A DNA stretch of 64,000 nucleotides from Flavobacteriales bacterium. Its GTDB lineage: Bacteria > Bacteroidota > Bacteroidia > CAIKAF01. The stretch lies in contig JANWWQ010000002.1 in assembly GCA_025055635.1 (NCBI GenBank), positions 41,714 to 105,713 on the forward strand. The letters run 5' to 3'. Within the stretch, counting starts at the first letter, position 1. Each line of letters opens with the position of its first letter. The position numbers and the translations under genes were made by a program. This document shows positions 51,426-61,423 of this stretch, piece after piece. Below the pieces are notes generated by a model. That model made no database searches. It was not told the origin of the DNA and was given only the letters and a program-made list of their open reading frames with translations.

Positions 51426-52952
51426 TTAAGAATTCCCCTGGCGGTCGGTGAGGACCTGGGAGGGGCTGGAGGCTTCTGCGGGGCCTTCCGGTTCCTCATA
51501 AAGTACTAGCTGGGCTTGAGCTTCCGGTAAGGCCTCCACATGGCGGAGGCGCCGTTCCACTTGTTGGGTGCGCGTTGTGATAAGTTTATCCAGCTCGGTT
51601 CCTGCCTCTTCTACCTTTTTCCGAACCTTGAGAAGCATATCCCGGAATTTACCGAACTCTGATTTTACAGCACTAAGGATTTTCCAGACTTCAGCCGAGC
51701 GTTTTTCAATGGCCAGGGTGCGAAAGCCCATCTGAAGGCTATTGAGGATAGCAGCCAGCGTGGTGGGACCGGCTATGATGAGCCGTAGCTCCCGCTGGAT
51801 ACGGTCCACAACTTCTAAATTTTGAAGGGCCTCCGCGTACAGACCCTCGGTGGGCAGAAAAAGGATGGCAAAATCGGTAGTGTGGGGAGGGCAGATGTAT
51901 TTCTGACGGATGTCGGTGGCGTTTCGAAGCAAAATGGCCCCCAGCTCCTGGCGGGCTTTACGGATGTCTTCCATATCGCCAGACTCTTGGGCGTCCAACA
52001 AGCGTTGGTAGACCTCCAGAGGGAACTTGCTGTCTACGGGAAGCCAAACAGGCTTATCCTCCTGACGGCCAGGCAGCTTCACAGCGTATTCCACTGTTTC
52101 ACGGCTTTCGGGGTTGACCCGCACGTTCTGGGCATATTGCTCGGGGCTTAAGATTTGTTCAAAAATGTTGCCCAACTGCACTTCACCAAGAATTCCTCGG
52201 GTTTTCACGTTGGAGAGCACCTTTTTAAGGTCGCCCACGTTGCTGGCCAGGGCTTGCATCTCACCCAGTCCCTTATGCACCTGTTCCAGTTGTTGGCTCA
52301 CCAGTTGGAAGGATTCCGTCAGCCGGTTATGGAGGGTTTCCTGAAGTTTCTGATCAACGGTTTGGCGCATCTGTTCCAGTCTTTCTTCAGTGGTTTTACT
52401 GATTTGTTGTAAATGGCTGTCTACAGTGTTTTGAAGGTTTTGTAAGCTGGTGTTGATCTCAGTCCGGAAATGATTAATGGCTTCTATATTGTTGTTTAAA
52501 CGTTCCTGGACAGCTCTTTGGATCCCCTCCAACTGTTGATTTTGTTCTGTACGGTTTTCCCGCAAACGGGCGTTCACTTCATCTCGGCTGGCTGCAAAAG
52601 CCTCCTGTAGGGTATTTCTCTGTTCTGTTAAGAGCTGGTGCAGGCTATTGGAGAGATTTTGAAAGGCGCTATGGAGCTGTTGCAGATTTTGGGTGAGGAG
52701 CTCGTTTTGGCGGCCCAATTCCTCACGCATCTGCTGACCTTGCAGGGTGAGCATATTGACCAGCTCCTGTCTCTGCTGCCCGGAAAGTGTGAGCACATCT
52801 TGCCGCAGGGTGTGCTGTTGTTGGGTGATGCGCTCTTCCATCAGCCGCAGGGCTTCATTGGAGGATCCGGCTTGGTATCGGGATATACGCCATAAAATCA
52901 AGATCTGTATTAAGAGGATGATTCCAAGGAGCAGGGGTATGAGAGTTTCCAT
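51426..52952 (-). CDS. rmuC: DNA recombination protein RmuC
   Basis: Long coiled coil, then VKTRGILGEVQLGNIFEQILSPEQYAQNV, LPVDSKFPLEVYQRL, FLPTEGLYAEAL, GPTTLAAILNSLQMGFRTLAIEKRSAEVWKIL. Confidence 0.95.
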   Translation of the reverse strand: METLIPLLLGIILLIQILILWRISRYQAGSSNEALRLMEERITQQQHTLRQDVLTLSGQQRQELVNMLTLQGQQMREELGRQNELLTQNLQQLHSAFQNLSNSLHQLLTEQRNTLQEAFAASRDEVNARLRENRTEQNQQLEGIQRAVQERLNNNIEAINHFRTEINTSLQNLQNTVDSHLQQISKTTEERLEQMRQTVDQKLQETLHNRLTESFQLVSQQLEQVHKGLGEMQALASNVGDLKKVLSNVKTRGILGEVQLGNIFEQILSPEQYAQNVRVNPESRETVEYAVKLPGRQEDKPVWLPVDSKFPLEVYQRLLDAQESGDMEDIRKARQELGAILLRNATDIRQKYICPPHTTDFAILFLPTEGLYAEALQNLEVVDRIQRELRLIIAGPTTLAAILNSLQMGFRTLAIEKRSAEVWKILSAVKSEFGKFRDMLLKVRKKVEEAGTELDKLITTRTQQVERRLRHVEALPEAQAQLVLYEEPEGPAEASSPSQVLTDRQGNS

Positions 52953-52957
52953 GTTTA

Positions 52958-52965
52958 CAAAAATA
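52958..52965 (-). promoter_or_regulatory. -7 element (TATTTTTG) of rmuC
   Basis: Exact TAnnTTTG on minus strand, 5 nt before ATG 52952. Confidence 0.5.
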
Positions 52966-53002
52966 ACTACCCTCAGCCCTGTTAGTATCTTTCGCCCCCC
53001 GA

Positions 53003-54037
53003 ATGTACCGAACGCGGACTGATACAGCTGTCGTCATTCTCAGTTTTAACGCATTTCATTGGCATGAAAAATTTCTGCCGGGGATCCTGGCCGAAGGAAT
53101 GGGACGCTACGATGTGGTGTTAGTGGATAATGCCAGCATAGACGGGACTGGCGAGAAGGTGCGGGCCCGTTTTCCTTCGGTCCATGTAATACGGCTGGAT
53201 GTGAACCGGGGCTTTACCAATGGCTACATTGAAGGCTTAAGGCAAATTGATAGCAAGTATTATGTGCTTTTAAGTTCTGACTTTGAAGTAACTCCGGGAT
53301 GGTTCGATCCTTTACACCGGCTGATGGAAAGCGATCCCCAAGTGGCCGCTGTCCAACCCAAGATACGCTATTGGCGCGAAAAAAAGATGTTTGAATATGC
53401 TGGTGCTGCGGGGGCTTTCATTGATACCTTGGGATATCCCTTTTGCAGAGGGCGTCTTTTTTTTACTTTAGAGGAAGATAAAGGGCAATACGACGAACCT
53501 TGCGAAACGTTCTGGGCTTCTGGGGGGTGCATCATGCTCCGCAGCCAACTGTATCATCAGTTTGGGGGCTTAGACAACCATTTTTACGCCCATATGGAAG
53601 AGATTGACCTCTGTTGGCGATTCAAAAATGCCGGATACAAAGTGATGTGTGAGCCACGGTCGTTGGTTTATCATGTGGGGGGTAGCGTGATTTCTTATGG
53701 GAGTCCTGAGAAAATTTATCATAATTATCGCAATGGACTTATTTTGTTAGTTAAGAACCTACCTGCCAGCCAATTGGCCTGGAAGCTACCCCTCCGTCTC
53801 ATGCTGGACGGGGTGGCCGGCTTATATGCACTTTGGCGAAGAAAGGGATGGGAATTAATTGCCATTCTGCGGGCCCACCGAGATTTTTGGAAAGGGTTAC
53901 CCCGGTGGTTTCATTTGCGGCGTCAGAGTCGGGCTTTTGCTACCCGTCCTAACATGAAGGGTATGTATCCGCGCAGTATCGTGTGGGATTATTTTGTCCG
54001 GGGCCGGCGCACCTTCAGTGAATTGAGACCTTTTTAA
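53003..54037 (+). CDS. glycosyltransferase family 2
   Basis: YDVVLVDNASIDGTGEKVRARFPSVHVIRLDVNRGFTNGYIEGL, ASGGCIMLRSQLYHQFGGLDNHFYAHMEEIDLCWRFKNAGYKVM. Confidence 0.92.
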   Translation: MYRTRTDTAVVILSFNAFHWHEKFLPGILAEGMGRYDVVLVDNASIDGTGEKVRARFPSVHVIRLDVNRGFTNGYIEGLRQIDSKYYVLLSSDFEVTPGWFDPLHRLMESDPQVAAVQPKIRYWREKKMFEYAGAAGAFIDTLGYPFCRGRLFFTLEEDKGQYDEPCETFWASGGCIMLRSQLYHQFGGLDNHFYAHMEEIDLCWRFKNAGYKVMCEPRSLVYHVGGSVISYGSPEKIYHNYRNGLILLVKNLPASQLAWKLPLRLMLDGVAGLYALWRRKGWELIAILRAHRDFWKGLPRWFHLRRQSRAFATRPNMKGMYPRSIVWDYFVRGRRTFSELRPF

Positions 54038-54202
54038 ACTCTACGAAATAGAGTAGTTGCCTTATCAAAAATCCCGAAAAGGGCAAACCTGGAAATTAAT
54101 GGATGTAGCCGCTCCCCTTGGATTATATTTCTTTCTTCATGTGCTTTGAACTAAGATAAAGTGGTTTTTTGGAAGGAATTATTTAAATCCTTGCGGGGTG
54201 TG

Positions 54203-54210
54203 TACGTTTG
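54203..54210 (+). promoter_or_regulatory. -7 element (TACGTTTG)
   Basis: Exact TAnnTTTG, 15 nt before ATG 54226. Confidence 0.45.
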
Positions 54211-54225
54211 TGCCGGAAATTAGAA

Positions 54226-55182
54226 ATGGCAAGGCGCATCCTAATAATAGGTTCAGAGGGTCAGATTGGCAGCGAGTTGATGTGGGCCATAAAAAAAAGG
54301 TGGCCGGATGCTTTGCTGGTGGGTGCCGATCTTAAGCAAAAACAAGCAGGTCCTTGGTCGTTTGAACATTTAGATGTACGGCAAGCCGATGCGCTGCAAG
54401 AATGTGTGCTCAAGCACAGGATTGATACGGTGTTTTTGTTGGCTGCTCTGCTATCCGCCACCGGCGAGGCTCGGCCTGAGGAAGCCTGGAAGCTCAACAT
54501 GGAAAGTCTCTTAAATGTTCTTAACCTGGCTCGGGACAAGTACGTCCGTCAGATTTTCTGGCCCAGCAGTATAGCCGTTTTTGGTCCTGAGACGCCTAAG
54601 CAACTCGCTCCCCAAGTGACAGTGTGCGCCCCCTCAACTGTGTATGGTATAAGTAAATACGCGGGAGAGCTATGGTGCCGTTGGTACCACGAAAAATATG
54701 GGGTGGATGTCCGCAGCCTCCGTTATCCCGGCCTGATTGGTTACAATTCTAAACCGGGTGGAGGAACTACCGATTATGCGGTGGACATTTTTTACAAGGC
54801 AGTGGCCGGGGAGCCTTTTGAGTGTTTTCTGGCGCCGGACACTCGGCTGCCTATGATGTTTATGCCGGATGCCCTAAGGGCTACCCTAGAGCTGATGGAG
54901 GCCGACGAAAACCGATTAACCACCCGGATGGCCTATAATGTGGCTGCTTTCAGTTTTTCTCCGGCCGAATTGGCTGCCCAAATAAAGCTTTACAAACCTA
55001 ACTTCCAAATTGTCTATAAACCAGACCATCGTCAAGCTATTGCCCAAAGCTGGCCTGAAAGCATAGATGATAGTCTGGCCCGGCGCGATTGGTCATGGTG
55101 CCCTGAGTATACGCTGGAAAAAATGGTGCGCGTGATGCTGCAAGAATTAGAGAAGCGGGTGACTTCAGTCACCGCAGGTTAA
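54226..55182 (+). CDS. NAD-dependent epimerase/dehydratase family (L-threonine 3-dehydrogenase-like)
   Basis: RILIIGSEGQIGSELMWAI, YGVDVRSLRYPGLIGYNSKPGGGTTDYAVDIF. Start moved to ATG 54226 because the track start lies inside TACGTTTG. Confidence 0.85.
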   Translation: MARRILIIGSEGQIGSELMWAIKKRWPDALLVGADLKQKQAGPWSFEHLDVRQADALQECVLKHRIDTVFLLAALLSATGEARPEEAWKLNMESLLNVLNLARDKYVRQIFWPSSIAVFGPETPKQLAPQVTVCAPSTVYGISKYAGELWCRWYHEKYGVDVRSLRYPGLIGYNSKPGGGTTDYAVDIFYKAVAGEPFECFLAPDTRLPMMFMPDALRATLELMEADENRLTTRMAYNVAAFSFSPAELAAQIKLYKPNFQIVYKPDHRQAIAQSWPESIDDSLARRDWSWCPEYTLEKMVRVMLQELEKRVTSVTAG

Positions 55183-55186
55183 AGGG

Positions 55187-56281
55187 ATGTCACTTTCAGA
55201 GCTTACGCTTTGGTTGAGTGGGCTGGCATTTTTGTTGGCAGTGGTCGGATGGTATTTGCCGGGGTTGCGCATTCTTACGGCCCCACCGGTTTATCTTCAG
55301 CAGGAATATCCACCTGTTTCTGTGATTGTGGCTGCCCGCAACGAGGCCCGGCATTTGATGGGGCTTCTACAATCTCTGCTAACTCAACAATACCCTGATT
55401 TTGAGGTGATTTTAGCCTTAAACGGCTGTCAGGATGAGAGTGTAGCCCTGGCCCGACGTGTGGCAGACAAAGACCCTAGACTGAGGGTCTTAGAGCTATC
55501 AGAAGCTGGAAAGAAAAAGGCCATAGAGCAAGCTATAACCTGTGCCCGCTATGATGTTTTGCTGTTTACGGATGCGGATTGTCAACCTGCCAGTCCTTAT
55601 TGGATCAGGGAGATGGCTGCTGCGTGTGTGGAGCCCTTTGCAGGGGTCTTGGGTTATAGTCCCGTGAGGCCAGGCAAGGGATTTCTGAATGTTTTGGCAC
55701 GGTTTGACCACTTTTTGGTGGCTTTACAGTATTTGGGGGCTGCGGCCTGGGGCCGGCCCTTTATGGGCGTGGGGCGCAACCTGGCCTACCGGCGCTCTGT
55801 GTGGCAGGCTGTGGGAGGTTTTTCGGCCCATTCCGACCTGGCTTCAGGAGATGATGATTTACTAGTCCAAGCGGCGGCACGCCGGTTTCGTTTTCAGGTC
55901 CAATGGCATCCAGAATCTTTTGTCTTCACAGAAACGCCTAGTTCGTTGGGACAGTTTGTACGTCGTAAAGCCCGACACTTCACTACAGGATGGCGGTATC
56001 ACTGGTTGCCCTTATTCTTTTTACAAGCCCACTTCTGGGGACGGCTGGGAGTATGGCTTTCTCCGGCCGCATTGTCCCTGACAGGTTGGCCATGGTATCA
56101 CGCGATGTTTTTCTTAATGTTTTACTTGCTCATGAGCCTTTGGCTATGGAAAGCAATTTCCACAAAACTCTGTGAAAAACATTTGGTACGGTACGGAATT
56201 GGCTGTGATATGTTGCTTACGTTTGTATGGCTGGTGGCAGGGGTGCTAAGTCTATTCAGAAACTCCACAAAGTGGACCTGA
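55187..56281 (+). CDS. membrane glycosyltransferase family 2
   Basis: PPVSVIVAARNEARHLMGLLQSLLTQQYPDFEVILALNGC, FTDADCQPAS, QxxRW-like QFVRRKARHFTTGWRY, C-terminal TM helices. Confidence 0.88.
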   Translation: MSLSELTLWLSGLAFLLAVVGWYLPGLRILTAPPVYLQQEYPPVSVIVAARNEARHLMGLLQSLLTQQYPDFEVILALNGCQDESVALARRVADKDPRLRVLELSEAGKKKAIEQAITCARYDVLLFTDADCQPASPYWIREMAAACVEPFAGVLGYSPVRPGKGFLNVLARFDHFLVALQYLGAAAWGRPFMGVGRNLAYRRSVWQAVGGFSAHSDLASGDDDLLVQAAARRFRFQVQWHPESFVFTETPSSLGQFVRRKARHFTTGWRYHWLPLFFLQAHFWGRLGVWLSPAALSLTGWPWYHAMFFLMFYLLMSLWLWKAISTKLCEKHLVRYGIGCDMLLTFVWLVAGVLSLFRNSTKWT

Positions 56282-56874
56282 GTCCTAAGTTTACGGGGCG
56301 TTCTCGGGAAGATTATCTCCTGGTCCTGAGAGCTGCCGAACACAATGACAGTGCAGCTTTTGCGGAGCTCCTCCGGCGTTACAAAGAACCATTATTCTAT
56401 ATGTTCCTGAAAATTACCGGTCGCCAGGAAGATGCCGAGGACCTTACGATTCTCTCTTTGACCAAAGCTTTTCAAAATATTCGCAATTACCGGCCTGAAT
56501 ATCCATTTGGTACTTGGCTTTTCCGTATTGCCACTAATACAGGCATTGATTTCCTGAGGAAGAAAAAACTGGCCACAACTTCTTTGGACCAGTATCATGA
56601 ACAGGAAGACGGCGATCAGCTCAAGCCTCAGATAATCTCGGAAGACCTGACCCCTGAAGAAGAATTGATTTTAAAAGAACGCGCAGAAATTTTGAAGCAA
56701 ATCATCCAGAATCTGAAACCTCGCTATCGTATGTTAATGGAACTGCGCTATTACGAACAACTTACTTACGAGGAAATCGCGGACCGGATGCATTTGCCAG
56801 TGGGCACGGTCAAAGCCCTGCTTTTTCGCGGTCGCATGCTCATCGCTCAGACGCTTGGTAATGTAAAACCCTAG
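56227..56874 (+). CDS. RNA polymerase sigma-70 factor, ECF subfamily
   Basis: GRQEDAEDLTILSLTKAFQNIRNYRPEYPFGTWLFRIATNTGIDFLRKKK; sigma4 LTYEEIADRMHLPVGTVKALLFRGR. Start could be GTG 56272 (10-nt overlap with the GT) rather than 56227. Confidence 0.87.
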   Translation: MAGGRGAKSIQKLHKVDLSPKFTGRSREDYLLVLRAAEHNDSAAFAELLRRYKEPLFYMFLKITGRQEDAEDLTILSLTKAFQNIRNYRPEYPFGTWLFRIATNTGIDFLRKKKLATTSLDQYHEQEDGDQLKPQIISEDLTPEEELILKERAEILKQIIQNLKPRYRMLMELRYYEQLTYEEIADRMHLPVGTVKALLFRGRMLIAQTLGNVKP

Positions 56875-56882
56875 GTGCCTTC

Positions 56883-59435
56883 ATGAGGACCTCCTCAGCG
56901 GGCAAAGCCTTGTGGTGGATGTGCCTTTGGGGGCTTTTACCTGCATGGGCCGTTCCACAGACCGCTTCGGATCTTTATAGCCGACTGAAAGCCCTTAAGA
57001 ACACCCATACTGTGCTTTATGTAGCGGCCCATCCGGACGACGAAAATACCCGACTGCTCACATGGCTGGCCCACCATGAAGGCATGCGCGTGGCTTACCT
57101 GTCGCTCACTAGGGGTGAAGGGGGGCAAAACCTCGTTGGAAAAGAGCAGGGATTTTCCTTAGGTGTGTTGCGTACCCAGGAATTGCTGGCAGCCCGACGA
57201 TTGGATGGCGCCGAACAGTACTTCACTACCGCTCGCGACTTTGGCTTCTCTAAATCGGCGGAGGAAACTCTGCGTTTTTGGAACCGGGACTCGGTTTTGC
57301 ATGATATAGTGTGGGTGATCCGCTGGTTGCAGCCCGATGTGGTAGTATGCCGCTTTCCGACCACAGGTGAAGGGGGCCATGGCCACCATACGGCTTCAGC
57401 CATTTTAACGTTAGAGGCCCACAGATTGGCAGCTGACCCGACCGCTTATCCGGGCCAGTTAGCATGGGTAAGACCTTTTCGTTGCCCCCGCTTGCTATGG
57501 AATACTTTTCAGTTTGGCACTATCAATACCACCGACTCCACGCAATTTCGGGTTGATGTGGGCACCTATCTTCCGCTGCTGGGCAAAAGCACGGGTGAAA
57601 TTGCGGCCGAGAGCCGTTCTCTGCACCGCAGCCAAGGGTTTGGGACGGAAAAGCGGCGCCACGGTCAGTGGGAATACTTCAAGACCCTCCACGGCTCCCC
57701 GCCTATCGTGGGGATTACGGACCATGTTCCCGCCGGATGGCGGCGGTTTGAAGGCCTGGGCTTCGTGGATGATGTGCTGGATTCCCTTCTGCGCTTTTTT
57801 GACCTGGAAAAGCCTGAAAAAACAGCGCCGGCCCTACTTCGCTTGCGCCAGCAAATACTTCAGAGACTGGAGGGGAAGTCTTTTCCCCCAGCCATCGTGC
57901 AATACCGGTTGGCCCAAATGGTCCAATGGGCCCTGGATGCCTGTGGTTTTTACGCAGAATTAACCGCATCGCAACCCTCTAGAGTAGTCAATACCCCATT
58001 TGAGTATCGGCTTTATGGTATTAATCGCAGTGCCATACCTATACGCGTCCTCGGCGTGAAAGGATGGGGCTATGAACGGGCATTTTCTGTTCTTTTGGAA
58101 CGAGGGGTTCCTCTGGTTGATACGTTGCGTGGCCAATCCCAATGGGTGGAGCCGGTGAGTCGTCCTTATGCTTACCTGGAAAGGGAGCCATTAAGGGTAT
58201 TTATTCCCGCTGAAATGAGCACAAGTTGGAATCCGGAGTATCACTTGGAAGGAGCCGAAATGGAAGCTTATGCACCGGTGTTTCACTTGCCCGAGTACCG
58301 GCCAGAAACCACTTGGCGCCTGCTTCTGGAAGTGGCTGGTTTCCCAATAGAGTGTACCCTGCAGGTGCAATATAAAAAATTAGAGCCTGACCGCGGCGAA
58401 GTTTTCAGTCCTTTTGTGTTGGTCCCCCCCATAGTGCTGGAGACGGATAAAGAATTTCTCCTATGCTCCCGTTCCCACTCAGGTTCCCTTCGGCTCACCA
58501 TCCGCAATTACGGGCAAGCTAGGCCTTGCAGGGCCCGTCTACGTGCCCCCTCTTCTTACCTTATAACCCCCGACTCGGTTCTTTTTACCTTGGGAGCCGC
58601 CAGGGACACCCAGATTGAGTTCACTGTGCGCATACTGCCCCAAGCTCCTGCGGATGGCAGACCCGTACGGCTGATACCTGAGGTGGCCTCCCAAGGGGAG
58701 GTGTTTTCTTTAACAAAGATTTCTATTTCCTATCCTCACATTCCAGAACAGATACTTTTCCAACCTCTCTTAATTCCGGCCTGTTATGGCCCATGGCCTT
58801 CCAGATCAAAAACCCGTTGCCTTTACGTGGAAGGGGCTGGTGACAAAGGGCCGGATGCTTTACGCCAGCTTGGGTTTGAGGTGACCGTTTGGGAAATGAA
58901 ACAGCCCCGACCCCCCGCATCTTGGACCCGTAACACCGATGTAGTGGTATTCGGTATCAGGGCCCTTAATACACGTGATGACCTTCCCTCCTTTTTTCCT
59001 GAGCTTTGGAAATTTGTTCGCAAGGGAGGACGGGTCGTGTTTCAGTACAACACTTTGCAGGATTTGTGCTGTAAGGAAGCTTTCCCTCTGCTGCCCCGCA
59101 TTTCGCGTCGTCGCGTGGCGGATGAGACGGCGCCCGTTGAATTCCTGCAGCCCAACCATCCTCTCCTGAAAAGGCCCTTGATGGTGGAGCCCTCCGATTT
59201 TGACTTTTGGGTGCAGGAGCGGGCCCTGTATATTCCGGATCAATGGAATGGAACATGGACAGCACTATTGCGTATGGCTGATGCGGGGGAAGAACCTTCA
59301 GATGGAAGCTTACTAGTAGCCGAGCTTGGGAAAGGAGAGATAGTTTACACAACCCTTTCCTTCTTCAGACAATTGCCTGCTGCGGTTCCGGGGGCCGTGA
59401 AATTGTTTTATAACCTGATCGCAAGAGGAAGGTGA
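56883..59435 (+). CDS. PIG-L (LmbE-like) family deacetylase, large multidomain exported form
   Basis: VLYVAAHPDDENTRLLTWLAHHEGMRVAYLSLTRGEGGQNLVG, GHGHHTASAIL; C-terminal GATase-like region (TDVVVFGIRALNTRDDL...FVRKGGRVVFQYNT). Confidence 0.9.
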   Translation: MRTSSAGKALWWMCLWGLLPAWAVPQTASDLYSRLKALKNTHTVLYVAAHPDDENTRLLTWLAHHEGMRVAYLSLTRGEGGQNLVGKEQGFSLGVLRTQELLAARRLDGAEQYFTTARDFGFSKSAEETLRFWNRDSVLHDIVWVIRWLQPDVVVCRFPTTGEGGHGHHTASAILTLEAHRLAADPTAYPGQLAWVRPFRCPRLLWNTFQFGTINTTDSTQFRVDVGTYLPLLGKSTGEIAAESRSLHRSQGFGTEKRRHGQWEYFKTLHGSPPIVGITDHVPAGWRRFEGLGFVDDVLDSLLRFFDLEKPEKTAPALLRLRQQILQRLEGKSFPPAIVQYRLAQMVQWALDACGFYAELTASQPSRVVNTPFEYRLYGINRSAIPIRVLGVKGWGYERAFSVLLERGVPLVDTLRGQSQWVEPVSRPYAYLEREPLRVFIPAEMSTSWNPEYHLEGAEMEAYAPVFHLPEYRPETTWRLLLEVAGFPIECTLQVQYKKLEPDRGEVFSPFVLVPPIVLETDKEFLLCSRSHSGSLRLTIRNYGQARPCRARLRAPSSYLITPDSVLFTLGAARDTQIEFTVRILPQAPADGRPVRLIPEVASQGEVFSLTKISISYPHIPEQILFQPLLIPACYGPWPSRSKTRCLYVEGAGDKGPDALRQLGFEVTVWEMKQPRPPASWTRNTDVVVFGIRALNTRDDLPSFFPELWKFVRKGGRVVFQYNTLQDLCCKEAFPLLPRISRRRVADETAPVEFLQPNHPLLKRPLMVEPSDFDFWVQERALYIPDQWNGTWTALLRMADAGEEPSDGSLLVAELGKGEIVYTTLSFFRQLPAAVPGAVKLFYNLIARGR

Positions 59436-59745
59436 AAAAAAAATAAGATGAAATGAAATGCCTGAAGGGGCGCCTCAAGGTGACAAGCGGTCCGACCTGT
59501 GGGTGCCGGGGGATAAAAGTGAACTTTAGGCGCATTTTGGTTTGAGCCGTTCAGCACTTGGAAGTACCTTCCGTGGAGACGTCCTTATTAATTTAGCGCC
59601 AGGAAATGCTCCTGATGAAGAGACCTTCCAGGGGGCTCATGGAAGAGTTTAAGAGATTGTGTTCCTTTGGGCAGTTGAGAGCTGCTCCTACGGAGCCGAT
59701 GCCCCCGCAAGGGTATGCCCACAATATGTATTCAGTGAAAATTAA

Positions 59746-61230
59746 TTACAGAGCTGTGATATTATCCGGAATATAAATAACATAGGCTCGCACATTATGT
59801 GGAAGGTGAAAACCCTGCTCCCGAATTTTTCGCAGAAGAGGGGCGTATAAATTCTGGTAAGCTATGCGCAGGGGACCACAACGGGGCTCTGCCTGGCGTC
59901 GGAGAGCTTCTTCGCGGCTGACCTCAGTGATAAATGCCGTGCAGGGTGGGTTAGAGCCAAGCTTTAGCCAACGAACAAGGGGTATAAATTGCACCCGACG
60001 CTGGCGGGGTTGGAGAAATGTGAATTTCAAAGCGCCATCGTCATAAGGGCTTAGGAAATGATGCTCCTCATCGTACACCACCGTGGCCCCCTGCGGTAAG
60101 GGAAACTCATACAGGTTCTTCAGGAACCAGAAATTGTCGGAGGGAGGGAGGAATACCGTCCAACCCATCAATAGAAAATTGGCGCCCACGGCGGGCTTCA
60201 GGAGGGCCTGGCCCACCTTTTTGAGCGCCGATAGGCGTCCCAGGAATTCCATGGCCAGACCTACTACATAGGGCACAAGCAGGTACATAGGAAACAAAAA
60301 GCGCAATTCCTTGTGTCCTACGAGGCTGTGCGCAAGCAAAAAGGGAAGACTCGTAGTGGTAAAGGCATGGCCCGGAAAGCGTACCAGCAGTAGGAGGTAA
60401 CCCAAAATGACGAAGGGGCCCAGGGCCAGCAAGGGCCCCCAGGCCAGGCATTTTAGGTAGTAGTACCAGGGTTTAACGCCAAAAGCCACCGCCTTTTGAT
60501 GCACGATATTTTCAAGGTAATAGTTGTAAGGCGGCATCACCCATTTTCCGTAAAACCAGGCATCCAGGAGAAGGCCGCCTCCTAATGCAATGAGCCCCCC
60601 CAGAGCCGTGAGAAGGGGCACGCGCCAGGCCCGCCGGTAACGCACCAGCATCCAGAGGCTCAGACCCAGCAGCGCAAAGGCAATCTGGTACCGGGCGTGA
60701 AAACTCAAACCCAGCAGGGCCCCGGCCGCCATCAGACGGCCGCTACTCTTTTTCTCAGCGTCCTTCAGAAGGGCAAGACTGAGAAATAGCAGGCACCCCG
60801 AAACATTCTCGGAAGAAAAGCGCACCGCCAGGTACGGTGTGGTGTAAAGCCACAAGGCAAGGAACAGGACAATGGTCTGACGGGTCTTGGGAAAGAAATC
60901 GCCGGCAAAGGTGTTCCAGCAACTCAAAGCCGTTGTAAAAAATAAAAGGCCTGCTAAAAACCTAAAAAATGTCATGAGGTAAAAAGGGTGAAACCACCCC
61001 AGTCCCTCACTGATTTTAATGGCAGCCCATACGAGCGAGGGTTGCAGTGTGGGCCTCATGTGGCGGTTAAATTCCCAGGGCAGATCTTCAGCAGGCGTGA
61101 TGCCGGCCCGCCACGAAGCAAATTCAAAAATCTGGAAATACTCATCCGGATGGTGATAGCCTAAGCTAAACCAGGAAGCCAGCGCAATCAAAAAGAAACC
61201 CACCCATTTAATGGTATTATGCTGTGCCAT
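59746..61230 (-). CDS. GT22-like mannosyltransferase (multi-TM, eukaryotic ALG/PIG-B type)
   Basis: HPDEYFQIFEFASW motif after the first TM, WEFNRHMRPTLQPSLVWA, KELRFLFPMYLLVPYVVGLAMEF. Confidence 0.75.
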   Translation of the reverse strand: MAQHNTIKWVGFFLIALASWFSLGYHHPDEYFQIFEFASWRAGITPAEDLPWEFNRHMRPTLQPSLVWAAIKISEGLGWFHPFYLMTFFRFLAGLLFFTTALSCWNTFAGDFFPKTRQTIVLFLALWLYTTPYLAVRFSSENVSGCLLFLSLALLKDAEKKSSGRLMAAGALLGLSFHARYQIAFALLGLSLWMLVRYRRAWRVPLLTALGGLIALGGGLLLDAWFYGKWVMPPYNYYLENIVHQKAVAFGVKPWYYYLKCLAWGPLLALGPFVILGYLLLLVRFPGHAFTTTSLPFLLAHSLVGHKELRFLFPMYLLVPYVVGLAMEFLGRLSALKKVGQALLKPAVGANFLLMGWTVFLPPSDNFWFLKNLYEFPLPQGATVVYDEEHHFLSPYDDGALKFTFLQPRQRRVQFIPLVRWLKLGSNPPCTAFITEVSREEALRRQAEPRCGPLRIAYQNLYAPLLRKIREQGFHLPHNVRAYVIYIPDNITAL

Positions 61231-61423
61231 AGATGCAGTCTTCGTAGAGAAAGATGTGTATTAAAATAAAATTTTTGGCGTGCACAAAAATTCAAAAATT
61301 CCCTTCATTGTCTCCCTCTATATTATTAAAAGATAAATTTTTCGCAGAATAAAGTAATTTGAAATGAATTTTTATTAAAACGAAAATTAACTTTGGTATT
61401 ATAAACTTAATTTAAAAACCTCT

